DNA of 64,000 nt from JAGVSZ01 sp019137045. Lineage in GTDB: Bacteria; Pseudomonadota; Gammaproteobacteria; Burkholderiales; SG8-39. The stretch is from NCBI GenBank assembly GCA_046347635.1, contig JAXMFT010000009.1, positions 130,537-194,536 of the forward strand, read 5' to 3'. Under the pieces are notes generated by a model, which was given only the letters and a program-made list of their open reading frames with translations, did no database searches and was not told where the DNA came from. The translations under genes were made by a program, and so were the position numbers. Below are positions 52,460-62,725 of the stretch, piece by piece (the stretch's first letter is position 1; the number at the start of each line of letters is the position of its first letter).

Positions 52460-53062
52460 TCAGGCGGCGAAGTTGAGCGCGAGGAGCCGCGGCGGCTCGC
52501 CCGCGGCGAGCGACAGGCGGCAGGTCGCCGCCGGCGGCAGGGCGATGCGGCCGAAGCTCGTCGGCGGCAGGCGGAGCGCGTCGGCGACGAGCGCCTGGAT
52601 CACGCCCGCGTGCGTGACGAGCAGCGCGTGCCCGCGCTGCGCGCTCGTCCACTGCGCGAACGCGGTGCGCACCCGCGCCGCGAAGTCCAGGTAGTGCTCG
52701 CCGCCGGGCGGCGCCACCGCGCTCGGGTCGCGGCGGAACGCCGCGAGCCGATCCGGATCGAGGGCGCGCGCCTCCTCGGTGTCGAGCTCCTCCCAGGCGC
52801 CGAAGCGCAGCTCGGCGAACTCCGCCGCGACGACGAGCGGGAGGCCGCGCGCCGCCGCGACGCTCTCGGCGAAGGTGCGGCAGCGCACGAGCGGCGAGCA
52901 CGCGATCGCCGCGATCGGCGGCTCGTCGATCGCGGTGAGCGCGCGCTGCATCTGCGCCCAGCCGGTTTCGCTGAGCGGCGGGTCGGAGGCGCCGCGGAAG
53001 ACGTTCGGCCGCCCCGCCACCGCGCCGTGCCTGAGCAGCGTGACGAGCAGCGGCCCGGTCAT
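52460..53062 (-). CDS. cobC: Alpha-ribazole phosphatase-like histidine phosphatase
   Basis: This is a 200-residue phosphoglycerate-mutase-fold phosphatase. The phosphohistidine motif LLRHGAV occurs near residue 9, ELRFGAWEELD near 84, and the second catalytic His in LLVTHAGVIQALV near 149. In this operon it most likely removes phosphate from alpha-ribazole 5'-phosphate. Its ATG overlaps the cobT stop by 4 bp. Confidence 0.9.
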   Translation of the reverse strand: MTGPLLVTLLRHGAVAGRPNVFRGASDPPLSETGWAQMQRALTAIDEPPIAAIACSPLVRCRTFAESVAAARGLPLVVAAEFAELRFGAWEELDTEEARALDPDRLAAFRRDPSAVAPPGGEHYLDFAARVRTAFAQWTSAQRGHALLVTHAGVIQALVADALRLPPTSFGRIALPPAATCRLSLAAGEPPRLLALNFAA

Positions 53063-54102
53063 GCGCGCGCGGCGACGCCCGCCTCGGCGAAGGTGGCCAT
53101 CTCCGCGTGCAGCTTCAGCGCGGCGTTCACGAGCGGGACGACGAGCGCGGCGCCGGTCCCTTCGCCGAGGCGCAGGGCGAGGTCGACGAGCGGCTCGAGC
53201 CCGAGCGCGCGCAGCGCGTGGCGGTGGCCGAGCTCGACCGAGGCGTGCGAGGCGAGGAGCCAGTCCACGACGCGCGGCTCCACGGCGCGCGCCGCCAGGG
53301 CGGCGGCGGCGGCGATGAAGCCGTCGACGAGCGCCGGCACGCCGCTGCGCGCCGCCGCGAGGAAGTAGCCCGCGATCGCCGCGATCTCGAGGCCGCCGAG
53401 CTCGGCGAGCCAGTCGAGGCCGTCGCGCGGCGCGCGTGCGCGCGCGCGCTCGAGCGCGTGCGCGACGATCTCGACCTTGCGCGCGTGCGTCGCGGCGTCG
53501 ATCCCGGTGCCGTGCCCGACGATGCGGGCGGGCGGCTCGCCGCCGAACGCGCACACGAGGCACGCCGAGGCGGTGGTGTTGCCGATGCCCATCTCGCCCG
53601 CGATCAGCAGCGTCGCGCCGGCGGCGACGTCGGCCGCGGCGCGCTCGGCGCCGACCGCGAGCGCGCGCTCGGCCTCGGCGCGCGTCATGGCGGGCGCGGC
53701 GGCGAGGTCCGCGGTGCCGGGGCGCACCTTCGCCTGCACGACGGTGGCGAGCGCGTCGAGCGGCGCGGCGACGCCGACGTCGACGACGGTGAGCCGCGCC
53801 CCGAGCGCGCGCGCGAGGACGTTGATCGCGGCCCCGCCGCGGGCGAAGTTCGCGACCATCTGCGCGGTGACCTCGCTCGGGTAGGCCGACACGCCGCGCG
53901 CCGCGACGCCGTGATCGGCGGCGAAGACGGTGATCGCCGGCGTGACCGGCACCGGGATCGCGCGGCGCTGCCGCGCCGCGAACCAGCACGCCAGGTCCTC
54001 GAGCCGGCCGAGCGCGCCCTGCGGCTTGGTCAGCGTGGCCTGGCGCGCGCACGCCGCGGCGAACGCGCCTTCGTCGGGCGCCGGGATCGTAGTCGTGACC
54101 AT
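53059..54102 (-). CDS. cobT: Nicotinate-nucleotide--dimethylbenzimidazole phosphoribosyltransferase
   Basis: The 347 residues include LTKPQGALGRLEDLACWFA near residue 22 and VFAADHGVAARGVSAYP near 58. GEMGIGNTTASA is near 160, GHGTGID near 183, and the catalytic Glu in RLGEGTGAALVV near 305. It makes alpha-ribazole phosphate from DMB. No bluB for DMB synthesis is in the window. The start at 54,102 gives the normal length, and the frame upstream is a shadow. It is the first gene of the cobTCS-btuCD operon. Confidence 0.94.
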   Translation of the reverse strand: MVTTTIPAPDEGAFAAACARQATLTKPQGALGRLEDLACWFAARQRRAIPVPVTPAITVFAADHGVAARGVSAYPSEVTAQMVANFARGGAAINVLARALGARLTVVDVGVAAPLDALATVVQAKVRPGTADLAAAPAMTRAEAERALAVGAERAAADVAAGATLLIAGEMGIGNTTASACLVCAFGGEPPARIVGHGTGIDAATHARKVEIVAHALERARARAPRDGLDWLAELGGLEIAAIAGYFLAAARSGVPALVDGFIAAAAALAARAVEPRVVDWLLASHASVELGHRHALRALGLEPLVDLALRLGEGTGAALVVPLVNAALKLHAEMATFAEAGVAARA

Positions 54103-54199
54103 GGCGCCGATTGTAACGGCTGCGCCCGCCGCTCCGGCTGCGCGCGCTCGTGCGGCGACGGGCGCATGCGGCGCGCGAAGCCTGCTATCGTGCGCGCCC

Positions 54200-55291
54200 A
54201 TGGTCCCGGATGCGGTCGACCTCTCCCGGCTCCGCCGCGCGCTGGTCGTGAAGCTGCGCCACCACGGCGACGTGCTGCTCGCCTCGCCGGTGTTCACCGT
54301 GCTGCGCGCGCGCGCCCCCGCGCTCGAGGTCGACGCGCTCGTCTACGACGACACGCGCGAGATGCTCACGCTGCACCCGGCGATCGCGACGGTGCACACG
54401 GTGGGGCGCGCGTGGCGCGCGGCCGCGCCGGGCGCGCGGCTCGCGGCGGAGGTCCGCCTGCTGCGCGCGCTCCGCGCGCGGCGCTACGACCTCCTCGTCG
54501 GCCTCACCGAGCACCCGCGCTGCGCGTGGCTCGCGCGCCTGCTGCGCCCGCGCTGGTCGGTCGCGCCGGAGCAGGCGCACCGCGGCCGGCTCTGGCGCGC
54601 GAGCTTCACGCACCTCTATCGCCTGCCGCGCGGCGGGCGCCGCCACGCCGTGGAGCTGAACCTCGACGCGCTGCGCCGGATCGGGATCCAGCCCGCCCCC
54701 GACGAGCGCGGGCTCGTGCTCGTGCCGGGCGACGAGGCCGAGGCGGAGATCCGCAACCGCATGGCCGCGCTCGGGCTCGCCGAGCGCGGGTTCGTGCACG
54801 TGCATCCGGCCTCGCGCTGGCGCTTCAAGTGCTGGCCGGCCGACCGCATGGCGGCGCTCGTCGACCGGCTCGCCGCCGCGGGCGAGCGCGTCGTGCTCAC
54901 CGCGGCGCCGAGCGAGCCGGAGCGCGAGCTGGTGCGCGCGATCCGCGCGGCCTGCCGGGCCGACACCGTCGATCTCTCCGGCCAGCTCACGCTCAAGCAG
55001 CTCGCGGCGCTGACCGGACGCGCGAAGCTCTTCGTGGGCGTCGACTCCGCGCCGATGCACATCGCGGCGGCGATGGGCACGCCGGTGGTCGCGCTCTTCG
55101 GCCCGAGCGGGGAGCTCGAATGGGGACCGTGGCGCGTGCCGCAGCGCGTGATCGCCTCCGCCGCGCACCCGTGCCGGCCGTGCGGCCTCGACGGCTGCGG
55201 CGGGGGAAAGGTGAGCGAGTGCCTGACCACGCTGCCGGTCGAGCGCGTCTACGCCGCCGCGCGCGAACTGCTCGCCGCCGCGGGCGCATGA
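54200..55291 (+). CDS. Glycosyltransferase family 9, heptosyltransferase-like
   Basis: This 363-residue GT9 enzyme has the N-terminal VVKLRHHGDVLLASPVF (KxxxxGD, P), HVHPASRWRFKCWP near residue 200, and the C-terminal nucleotide-sugar site VDSAPMHIAAAMGTPVVALFG near 283. The sequence after it (CRPCGLDGCGGGKVSECL) carries a cysteine cluster common in WaaQ-like enzymes. It transfers heptose to the LPS inner core. It is divergent from cobT and overlaps the next gene by 4 bp. Confidence 0.9.
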   Translation: MVPDAVDLSRLRRALVVKLRHHGDVLLASPVFTVLRARAPALEVDALVYDDTREMLTLHPAIATVHTVGRAWRAAAPGARLAAEVRLLRALRARRYDLLVGLTEHPRCAWLARLLRPRWSVAPEQAHRGRLWRASFTHLYRLPRGGRRHAVELNLDALRRIGIQPAPDERGLVLVPGDEAEAEIRNRMAALGLAERGFVHVHPASRWRFKCWPADRMAALVDRLAAAGERVVLTAAPSEPERELVRAIRAACRADTVDLSGQLTLKQLAALTGRAKLFVGVDSAPMHIAAAMGTPVVALFGPSGELEWGPWRVPQRVIASAAHPCRPCGLDGCGGGKVSECLTTLPVERVYAAARELLAAAGA

Positions 55292-56430
55292 GGATCGCGG
55301 TCGTCCGCCAGCGCTACAACCCCTACGGCGGGGCGGAGCGGTTCGTGGCCCGCGCGCTCGCGGCATTGGAAAAGCAGGGCGCGGAGGTGACGCTCGTCGC
55401 GCGGGCGTGGCAGGACGGCGGCGCCGCGCGGACGCTCAAGGTCGACCCGTTCTACGTCGGCCGGCTGTGGCGCGACCGAGGGTTCGCGCGGGCGGCGTGC
55501 GCGCAGCTCGCGACGGCGGGGTTCGACCTCGTGCAGTCCCACGAGCGGATTGCCTGCTGCGACGTCTATCGCGCCGGCGACGGCGTGCACCGGCAGTGGC
55601 TCGCGAACCGGGCGCGCGCCGCGGGCGCGCTCGCGCGCCTCGCCGACACCTTGAGCCCGTACCACCGCTACGTGCTCGACGCGGAGGCGGCGCTCTTCGC
55701 GAGCCCGCGCCTCCAGGCGGTGATCTGCAACTCGCGCATGGTGCGCGACGAGATCCGCCAGTGGTTCGGCCTGCCCGCGGAGAAGCTGCACGTCGTCTAT
55801 AACGGCGTGGACCTGGACGCGTTCGTGCCGGAGCTGCGCGAGGCGCACCGCGCGCGCCTGCGCGCCGCGCTCGGGGTGCCGGAGGCGGCCACGGTCTTCC
55901 TGCACGTCGGGTCGGGGTTCGCGCGCAAGGGCGTCGGCACCGCGATCGCGGCGCTGGCGCAGCTCGCCGACCGCGACGCGCGGCTCTTCGTCGTCGGCGC
56001 GGACCGCGCGGCGGGCGCGCTGCGCGCGGCGGCGGCGCGCGCCGGCGTGGCCGCGCGCGTGCACTTCGCGGGCGGACAGGCGGACGTGCGGCCCTGGTAC
56101 GGCGCCGCCGACTGCTTCGTCCTCGCGACGCTCTACGACCCGTTTCCCAACGCGGCGCTCGAGGCGCTCGCGAGCGGCCTGCCGGCGATCGTGACGCGGC
56201 AATGCGGCGCGGCGGAGCTGGTGCAGGAGGGTGTCACCGGCCACGTCGTCGACGCGCTCGACGCCGACGCGCTCGCGCGGGCGATGGACGACCTCGCCGC
56301 GCGCCTCGGCGGCGGGCGGCGCGACGACCTGCGCGAGGACGCGCGCGCCTCGGTCACGCACCTCGGCCTGGACGCGATGGGCGAGCGCCTGATCGCGCTC
56401 TACCACGCTGTTCTGGAAGGGAAAACCTGA
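55288..56430 (+). CDS. Glycosyltransferase family 4 (LPS core type)
   Basis: This is a 380-residue GT-B enzyme. The start RQRYNPYGGAERFVA is like WaaG; VHFAGGQADVRPWYGAADCFV and YDPFPNAALEALASGLP carry the EX7E-type donor site. It probably adds a hexose to the LPS core using a nucleotide sugar in the cytoplasm. Its ATG overlaps the preceding GT9 stop by 4 bp, and msbA follows after 28 bp. Confidence 0.9.
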   Translation: MRIAVVRQRYNPYGGAERFVARALAALEKQGAEVTLVARAWQDGGAARTLKVDPFYVGRLWRDRGFARAACAQLATAGFDLVQSHERIACCDVYRAGDGVHRQWLANRARAAGALARLADTLSPYHRYVLDAEAALFASPRLQAVICNSRMVRDEIRQWFGLPAEKLHVVYNGVDLDAFVPELREAHRARLRAALGVPEAATVFLHVGSGFARKGVGTAIAALAQLADRDARLFVVGADRAAGALRAAAARAGVAARVHFAGGQADVRPWYGAADCFVLATLYDPFPNAALEALASGLPAIVTRQCGAAELVQEGVTGHVVDALDADALARAMDDLAARLGGGRRDDLREDARASVTHLGLDAMGERLIALYHAVLEGKT

Positions 56431-56458
56431 CCGCGGCGGTATAATCGCCGGCCGCCCC

Positions 56459-58225
<1,767 letters not shown>

Positions 58226-58232
58226 CGCCGCG

Positions 58233-59333
58233 ATGCACATCGTCCACACCGAGAGCTCGCAGGGCTGGGGCGGCCAGGAGATCCGCATCCTCAGCGAGTC
58301 CGAGGGCATGCGCGCGCGCGGCCACCGCGTCACCGTCGCCGCGCCCGCGTCGGCGCGCGTGCACCAGGAGGCGCGGCGGCGCGGCATCGAGACCGCCGAC
58401 CTGCCGCTCGCGCGCAAGCGCGTGCGCGCCGTCGTGGCGCTGCGGCGCTGGCTCGCGGCCAACGCCGTGGACGTGATCAACACCCACAGCTCGACCGACT
58501 CGTGGCTCGCCGCGCTCGCGTGCAGCACGCTCCGGGACGCGCCGCCGATCGTGCGCACGCGGCACGTGTCGGTGCCGATCGCGAACGACGCCGGCACGCG
58601 GTGGCTCTACACCCGCGCGACGCGCCACATCGTCACGACCGGCGAGACGCTGCGCCGGCGGCTGATCGAAGACAACCGGTTCCCGCCCGACCGCGTCACG
58701 TCCGTGCCGACCGGCATCGAGGCCGGGCGGTTCGCGCCCGCCGACCGCGCGGACGCGCGCGCGCGCACCGGGCTGCCGCCCGAGCGCACCCTGATCGGGA
58801 TCGTCGCCACGCTGCGCAGCTGGAAGGGACATCGCTTCCTCATCGACGCGTTCGCGCGCCTCGCGGGCGAGCGCCTCGGGCTCGTGATCGTCGGCGGCGG
58901 GCCGCAGCACGAGGCGATCGCGTCGCAGGTGGCGCGGCTCGGGCTCGGGGACCGCGTCGTGCTCGCGGGCGACCAGGCCGACGTGCTGCCCTGGCTGCAG
59001 GCCCTCGACGTCTTCGCGCTCCCCTCGTACGCGAACGAGGGCGTGCCGCAGGCGCTGGTGCAGGCGATGCTCTGCGGCCTCGCCTGCGTCACGACGGACG
59101 TGGGCGCGATTCCGGAAGCCGCCCGGGACGGCGAGACGGCGCTCGTCGTGCCGGCGCAGGACGCCGCGGCGCTCGCCGCGGCGCTCGCACGCCTCGCCGC
59201 CGACCCTGCGCTGCGGCAGCGGCTCGGCCGCGCCGCGCGCGCGCATTGCGTGCGGCAGTTCGGCTACGAAGCGATGCTCGACCGCATGGACGCGGTGTTC
59301 CGCGATGCGACGGCCCAGCGGCAGCCGGCTTAG
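58233..59333 (+). CDS. Glycosyltransferase family 4
   Basis: This is a 366-residue GT-B enzyme. The N-terminal acceptor half starts HIVHTESSQGWGGQEIRI. The donor half holds GIVATLRSWKGHRFLIDAFA near residue 190, VLAGDQADVLPWLQALDVF and SYANEGVPQALVQAMLCGL (acidic EX7E region). It begins 7 bp after msbA. A sugar-transfer step in LPS core assembly is likely; donor and acceptor are unknown. Its last 29 bases overlap the next gene. Confidence 0.88.
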   Translation: MHIVHTESSQGWGGQEIRILSESEGMRARGHRVTVAAPASARVHQEARRRGIETADLPLARKRVRAVVALRRWLAANAVDVINTHSSTDSWLAALACSTLRDAPPIVRTRHVSVPIANDAGTRWLYTRATRHIVTTGETLRRRLIEDNRFPPDRVTSVPTGIEAGRFAPADRADARARTGLPPERTLIGIVATLRSWKGHRFLIDAFARLAGERLGLVIVGGGPQHEAIASQVARLGLGDRVVLAGDQADVLPWLQALDVFALPSYANEGVPQALVQAMLCGLACVTTDVGAIPEAARDGETALVVPAQDAAALAAALARLAADPALRQRLGRAARAHCVRQFGYEAMLDRMDAVFRDATAQRQPA

Positions 59334-60420
59334 GGCGCGCCTCGCGATCGTGCCGCGCGCGGCGGCGCGGCTCGTCGCCACCGCCGGCCGGCGCCGCCGG
59401 CCCGCGCATCCGCGCTCGATCCTCGTCGCCCACAGCCTGCTGCTCGGCGACACCCTGATGCTCGCGGCGCTGTTCGCGGGTCTGCGCGCGCGTCACCCCG
59501 ACGCGGCGATCACGGCCACCGTCGCGCCGACGCTCCTGCCGCTGTTCGCCGGCCGGCCCTACGGCGTGCGTGCGGTCGCGTACGACCCGCGCGCGCCCGC
59601 GGCGCATCGCGCGCTCGCCGCGGCCGACGGCTACGACCTCGCGCTCGTGCCGGGCGACAACCGGCACGCGCTCCTCGCGCACGCCGTCGGCGCGCGCTGG
59701 ACCGTCGCCCTCGCCGCCGACCGTCCGCAGTGGAAGAACGCGATCGTCGACGAGCTGATCCCGCTGCCGGCGCGCCCGACGGCGCTGGCGGACCTGTTCG
59801 CGGCGCTCGCCGGCGGTCCGCCGTCGCGCCCCTACGCGCGCGGCGACTGGCCGGCGCCGCCGTGCGCGCCGTTCGACCCGCCGCAGGCGCCGTACGCCGT
59901 GCTGCACGTGGGCGCGGGGTCGCCGCTGCGGCTGTGGGCGCCCGGGAAGTGGCGCGAGGTTGCGGCGGCGGTGGCCGCGCGCGGACTGCAGCCGGTGTGG
60001 AGCGCGGGGCCGGGGGAGGCGGATCTCGTGCGCGCGATCGATCCCGAGGCGCGCTTTGCGTCCTACGCGGGAACCCTTGACCTCGCGCAGCTATGGCGGC
60101 TTCTTGAAGCCGCGCGGCTGCTGGTGACGCTCGACACCGGCGTCCTGCACCTCGCCAAGCTGACCGTGACGCCGACCGTCGCGCTGTTCGGTCCCGGCTC
60201 GCCCGTGCTGTTCGGGCCCGGCGAGTACTGGCGCGACAATCCGTTCCGGGCGGTAACCGTCGACCCGTTCCCCTGCCGCGACCAGCGCACGGTGTTCAAG
60301 CGCGAACTCGACTGGGTGCGGCGCTGCCAGCGCTCCACGGCGCAGTGTCCCGCCCCGCGCTGCATGGAAGCGATCGAGACCGCCATGGTCGTGCGCGCGC
60401 TGGCCGAGCTGCTATCCTGA
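59305..60420 (+). CDS. Glycosyltransferase family 9, heptosyltransferase-like
   Basis: This 371-residue GT9 protein has SILVAHSLLLGDTLMLAALF near residue 38, LHVGAGSPLRLWAPGKWREV near 200, and TLDTGVLHLAKLTVTPTVAL near 275. A cysteine-containing tail (CRDQRTVFKRE, CQRSTAQCPAPRC) follows. The leader before residue 35 is basic, so a later start is possible. It overlaps the GT4 gene by 29 bp and precedes the DUF4254 gene by 8 bp. Confidence 0.87.
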   Translation: MRRPSGSRLRARLAIVPRAAARLVATAGRRRRPAHPRSILVAHSLLLGDTLMLAALFAGLRARHPDAAITATVAPTLLPLFAGRPYGVRAVAYDPRAPAAHRALAAADGYDLALVPGDNRHALLAHAVGARWTVALAADRPQWKNAIVDELIPLPARPTALADLFAALAGGPPSRPYARGDWPAPPCAPFDPPQAPYAVLHVGAGSPLRLWAPGKWREVAAAVAARGLQPVWSAGPGEADLVRAIDPEARFASYAGTLDLAQLWRLLEAARLLVTLDTGVLHLAKLTVTPTVALFGPGSPVLFGPGEYWRDNPFRAVTVDPFPCRDQRTVFKRELDWVRRCQRSTAQCPAPRCMEAIETAMVVRALAELLS

Positions 60421-60428
60421 GCCGCGCC

Positions 60429-61028
60429 ATGCTGCCCGACCCGGCCGAGATCGTCCGCTTCCACGACGAGCGCGTCGCCGACCGCGGGTGGGCGAAGACC
60501 GGCGCCGCACGCCACGCCGGGGGCGTGTGGCAGTGGATCGAGGCGAACCACCGCTGCAACAACCTGCTGTGGGACGAGGAGGACCTCGCGCGGCGCAAGG
60601 ACGTGCCCGACGGTGCGATCGCCGCGAACAAGCGGGCGATCGACGGCTACAACCAGAGCCGCAACGACGCGATCGAGCGCCTCGACGAAGCGCTGCTCGC
60701 CGCGCTCGCCGGCGTCGCGCCGGAGGTGGATGCGCGGCTCCACTCGGAGACCGCGGGCGCGATGATCGACCGGCTGTCGATTCTCGCGCTCAAGATCTTC
60801 CACATGCGGGCGCAGACCGAGCGGACCGACGCGACGCCCGAGCACGTCGAGGCGTGCCGGCAGAAGCTCGCGCGGCTGGTCGAGCAGCGCGGCGACCTGC
60901 GGGACTGCCTCGGCGCGCTGCTCGCCGATTGCGCGGCGGGGCGCGCGCGCTTCAAGGTCTACCGGCAGTTCAAGATGTACAACGACCCGAGCCTGAACCC
61001 GTACCTGTACGGGAAGCGGACCGGCTGA
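60429..61028 (+). CDS. DUF4254 domain protein
   Basis: This is a 199-residue all-helical protein. The family signature HRCNNLLWDEEDLARRKDV is near residue 38 and IDRLSILALKIFHM near 118. DUF4254 genes are regularly found beside GT9 heptosyltransferases in LPS loci, as here, but no biochemical role is established. The start at 60,429 fits the family N terminus; an upstream in-frame ATG lies inside the GT9 gene. Confidence 0.86.
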   Translation: MLPDPAEIVRFHDERVADRGWAKTGAARHAGGVWQWIEANHRCNNLLWDEEDLARRKDVPDGAIAANKRAIDGYNQSRNDAIERLDEALLAALAGVAPEVDARLHSETAGAMIDRLSILALKIFHMRAQTERTDATPEHVEACRQKLARLVEQRGDLRDCLGALLADCAAGRARFKVYRQFKMYNDPSLNPYLYGKRTG

Positions 61029-61041
61029 CGCGCCGTCGGCT

Positions 61042-61338
61042 TCACTCGAACCGGTACCCGCCTTCGCGCTGGTGCCGCAGGACGAGGATCAGCACCATGT
61101 CGTCCGGCAGCAAGTGTCGATACAGCGCCATGTATCCCGTCCGGCCATGCGAGATCACCAATTCGCGCAGACCTTCCTCCACCGGTCGCCCGATGAGCGG
61201 ATGTCGCTCGAGAATGGAGATGGCCTCGCGTATCGCCTGCGCAGCGTGCGCCGCGGCGCCTGGATCCTTCTCGGCGAGAAACTCGAACAGCCGCTCGAGA
61301 TCGGTGACCGGGCGCGGGGTGTAGATCAGCGCCGCCAC
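61042..61338 (-). CDS. RelE/ParE-family toxin
   Basis: This is a 98-residue RelE/ParE fold: YTPRPVTDLERLFEFLAEKD, then AAQAIREAISILERHPLIGRP and the C-terminal strands TGYMALYRHLLPDDMVLILVLRHQ. RelE members cut mRNA on the ribosome, whereas ParE members poison gyrase. The arginine pattern does not decide between them. The gene starts 13 bp inside the antitoxin gene, the usual antitoxin-first arrangement. Confidence 0.88.
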   Translation of the reverse strand: MAALIYTPRPVTDLERLFEFLAEKDPGAAAHAAQAIREAISILERHPLIGRPVEEGLRELVISHGRTGYMALYRHLLPDDMVLILVLRHQREGGYRFE

Positions 61339-61610
61339 TGCTTCGCGCGAGGACGTCGCGCCTTGCGTCCCTTCGCGAGCGCCTCGATGTAAGCGTGGAC
61401 GTCCGCGGCCGAGAACCCCAGGCCGCTCTTCAGCGCGTCGGCCTCGGCTGCGAGGGCGTCCGCAACGAATTGCCGGCGCAACTCCGCCAGCCGCGTCTGT
61501 TGTTCGATCGCGTCCAGCATGAAGGCGTGCACGGACTTGCCGGTGTCCCTGACGACGTCGGCGATGCGTTCCTTGAGCTCGTCGGGAAGCTTGATCGTGG
61601 TGACCGCCAT
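61326..61610 (-). CDS. Ribbon-helix-helix antitoxin
   Basis: The 94 residues begin with the RHH strand VTTIKLPDELKERI and helix pair (DTGKSVHAFMLDAIEQQ). A C-terminal helix (SGLGFSAADVHAYIEAL) that probably wraps the toxin follows. RHH antitoxins repress their own operon. The promoter immediately upstream contains inverted repeats. The start at 61,610 gives the conserved beginning; a longer frame is a shadow of the GT9 gene. Confidence 0.88.
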   Translation of the reverse strand: MAVTTIKLPDELKERIADVVRDTGKSVHAFMLDAIEQQTRLAELRRQFVADALAAEADALKSGLGFSAADVHAYIEALAKGRKARRPRAKQWRR

Positions 61611-61619
61611 GGCCGAGGT

Positions 61620-61667
61620 CCCTAGCTTTGGTAGTACTAGGGTATTAACGGCATACCCGGCTGTCAA
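61620..61667 (-). promoter_or_regulatory. Toxin-antitoxin promoter with operator repeats
   Basis: On the minus strand a consensus -35 TTGACA (61,667-61,662) is followed 17 bases later by TACCCT (61,644-61,639). The -10 region overlaps an inverted repeat, CCCTAG (61,620-61,625) and CTAGGG (61,637-61,642), and the 8-bp palindrome TAGTACTA (61,632-61,639). This layout fits RHH autorepression. Confidence 0.65.
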
Positions 61668-61693
61668 TGGGACGGAGGCCTCGAAAGCTGGTC

Positions 61694-62725
61694 TCAGCGG
61701 CCCCCTGCGAGCCCGCGCACGATGCCGAGCACGTCGTCCTCGCGCAGCTCGGCGACGCTCTTGCGCGCCTCCAGGTAGGTCGCGCGCGGGCCGCGCGGCG
61801 CCCAGTTGACGGGCGAAGGGGAGACGTCGGTCTCGGCGAAGAACCCGAGCACGCCGCCCGGGCTCGCGGCGGCGAAGTGCATCAGCCCCGAGTCGGGGAA
61901 GAGCGACGTGCGCGCGTTCCACACGAGCCCGAGCGCGGGCAGGATCGGGCCGCGGAACGGGTGGATCCACGGCGCGCGCGCGTCGAGGACCGGCTGCGCC
62001 ACGTCGTCGTCGCCGGGGTAGAGCGGGCTGTCGCTTCTGCCCGGCGTCCACATGAAGACGGTGTCGAGCGCGAGCTCGTCCCGGAAGCGCCGGGTCCACG
62101 CGAGGATCTGGTCGCGCGTCGGCTGCTTCTTCGCGCGGCGCGCGCCGAGCCCGAGGACGACGAACCGGCGCGGCGCGAGGCGGCGCTCCGCGAGCCAGCG
62201 CTCCGCGAACGCCTGCTCGCCCGCCGGCAGGTTGAACACCGGCCAGACCGGCTCGGCGGGGGGCGGGATGCCGAGCGGGGCGAGCAGCCCGAGCAGCGCG
62301 TCGCACTCGTGGCGCTCGCGGTCGGGCGGGAGCGGGTCGCTCACGCGCGGCCAGCGCGCGGGATCCTCCGCGTAGGCGACGACGCGCTTCGCGCCCACCG
62401 CCAGCGCGCGCTTGATCGCGCGGTGCGACTCGGCGCCGTTGGCGACGATGGCCACGTCGAAGCGCTGCCGGCGGAGCTGCACGAGCTGCCAGCCGGAGGC
62501 GAACGCCGCGGGCACGCTCACCTTGCGGCCGGTGCGCACGCGCGAATAGACCCAGAGGCGGTCCACGCTCGGGTTGTCGCGCACCACCCACGCGTTGTAG
62601 TCGTTCGCGAGCAGGTGGATTTCGTCGCGCGGCCGCGTGCGCCGCAGGTGCGCGAGCAGCGGCGTCGTCAGCAGCAGATCGCCGATCTTGTCACGCTTGA
62701 CGACGAGGATTCTCATGGATGGCAT
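61694..62725 (-). CDS. Glycosyltransferase family 9, heptosyltransferase-like
   Basis: This 343-residue GT9 enzyme starts RILVVKRDKIGDLLLTTPLL and has VVLGLGARRAKKQPTRDQI near residue 190. LFPDSGLMHFAAASPGGVLG is near 282. It may start at 62,716 rather than 62,725; both give the conserved core. It overlaps the upstream GT9 gene by about 35 bp on the same strand, so the two form one operon running toward the toxin-antitoxin pair. Confidence 0.88.
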   Translation of the reverse strand: MPSMRILVVKRDKIGDLLLTTPLLAHLRRTRPRDEIHLLANDYNAWVVRDNPSVDRLWVYSRVRTGRKVSVPAAFASGWQLVQLRRQRFDVAIVANGAESHRAIKRALAVGAKRVVAYAEDPARWPRVSDPLPPDRERHECDALLGLLAPLGIPPPAEPVWPVFNLPAGEQAFAERWLAERRLAPRRFVVLGLGARRAKKQPTRDQILAWTRRFRDELALDTVFMWTPGRSDSPLYPGDDDVAQPVLDARAPWIHPFRGPILPALGLVWNARTSLFPDSGLMHFAAASPGGVLGFFAETDVSPSPVNWAPRGPRATYLEARKSVAELREDDVLGIVRGLAGGR

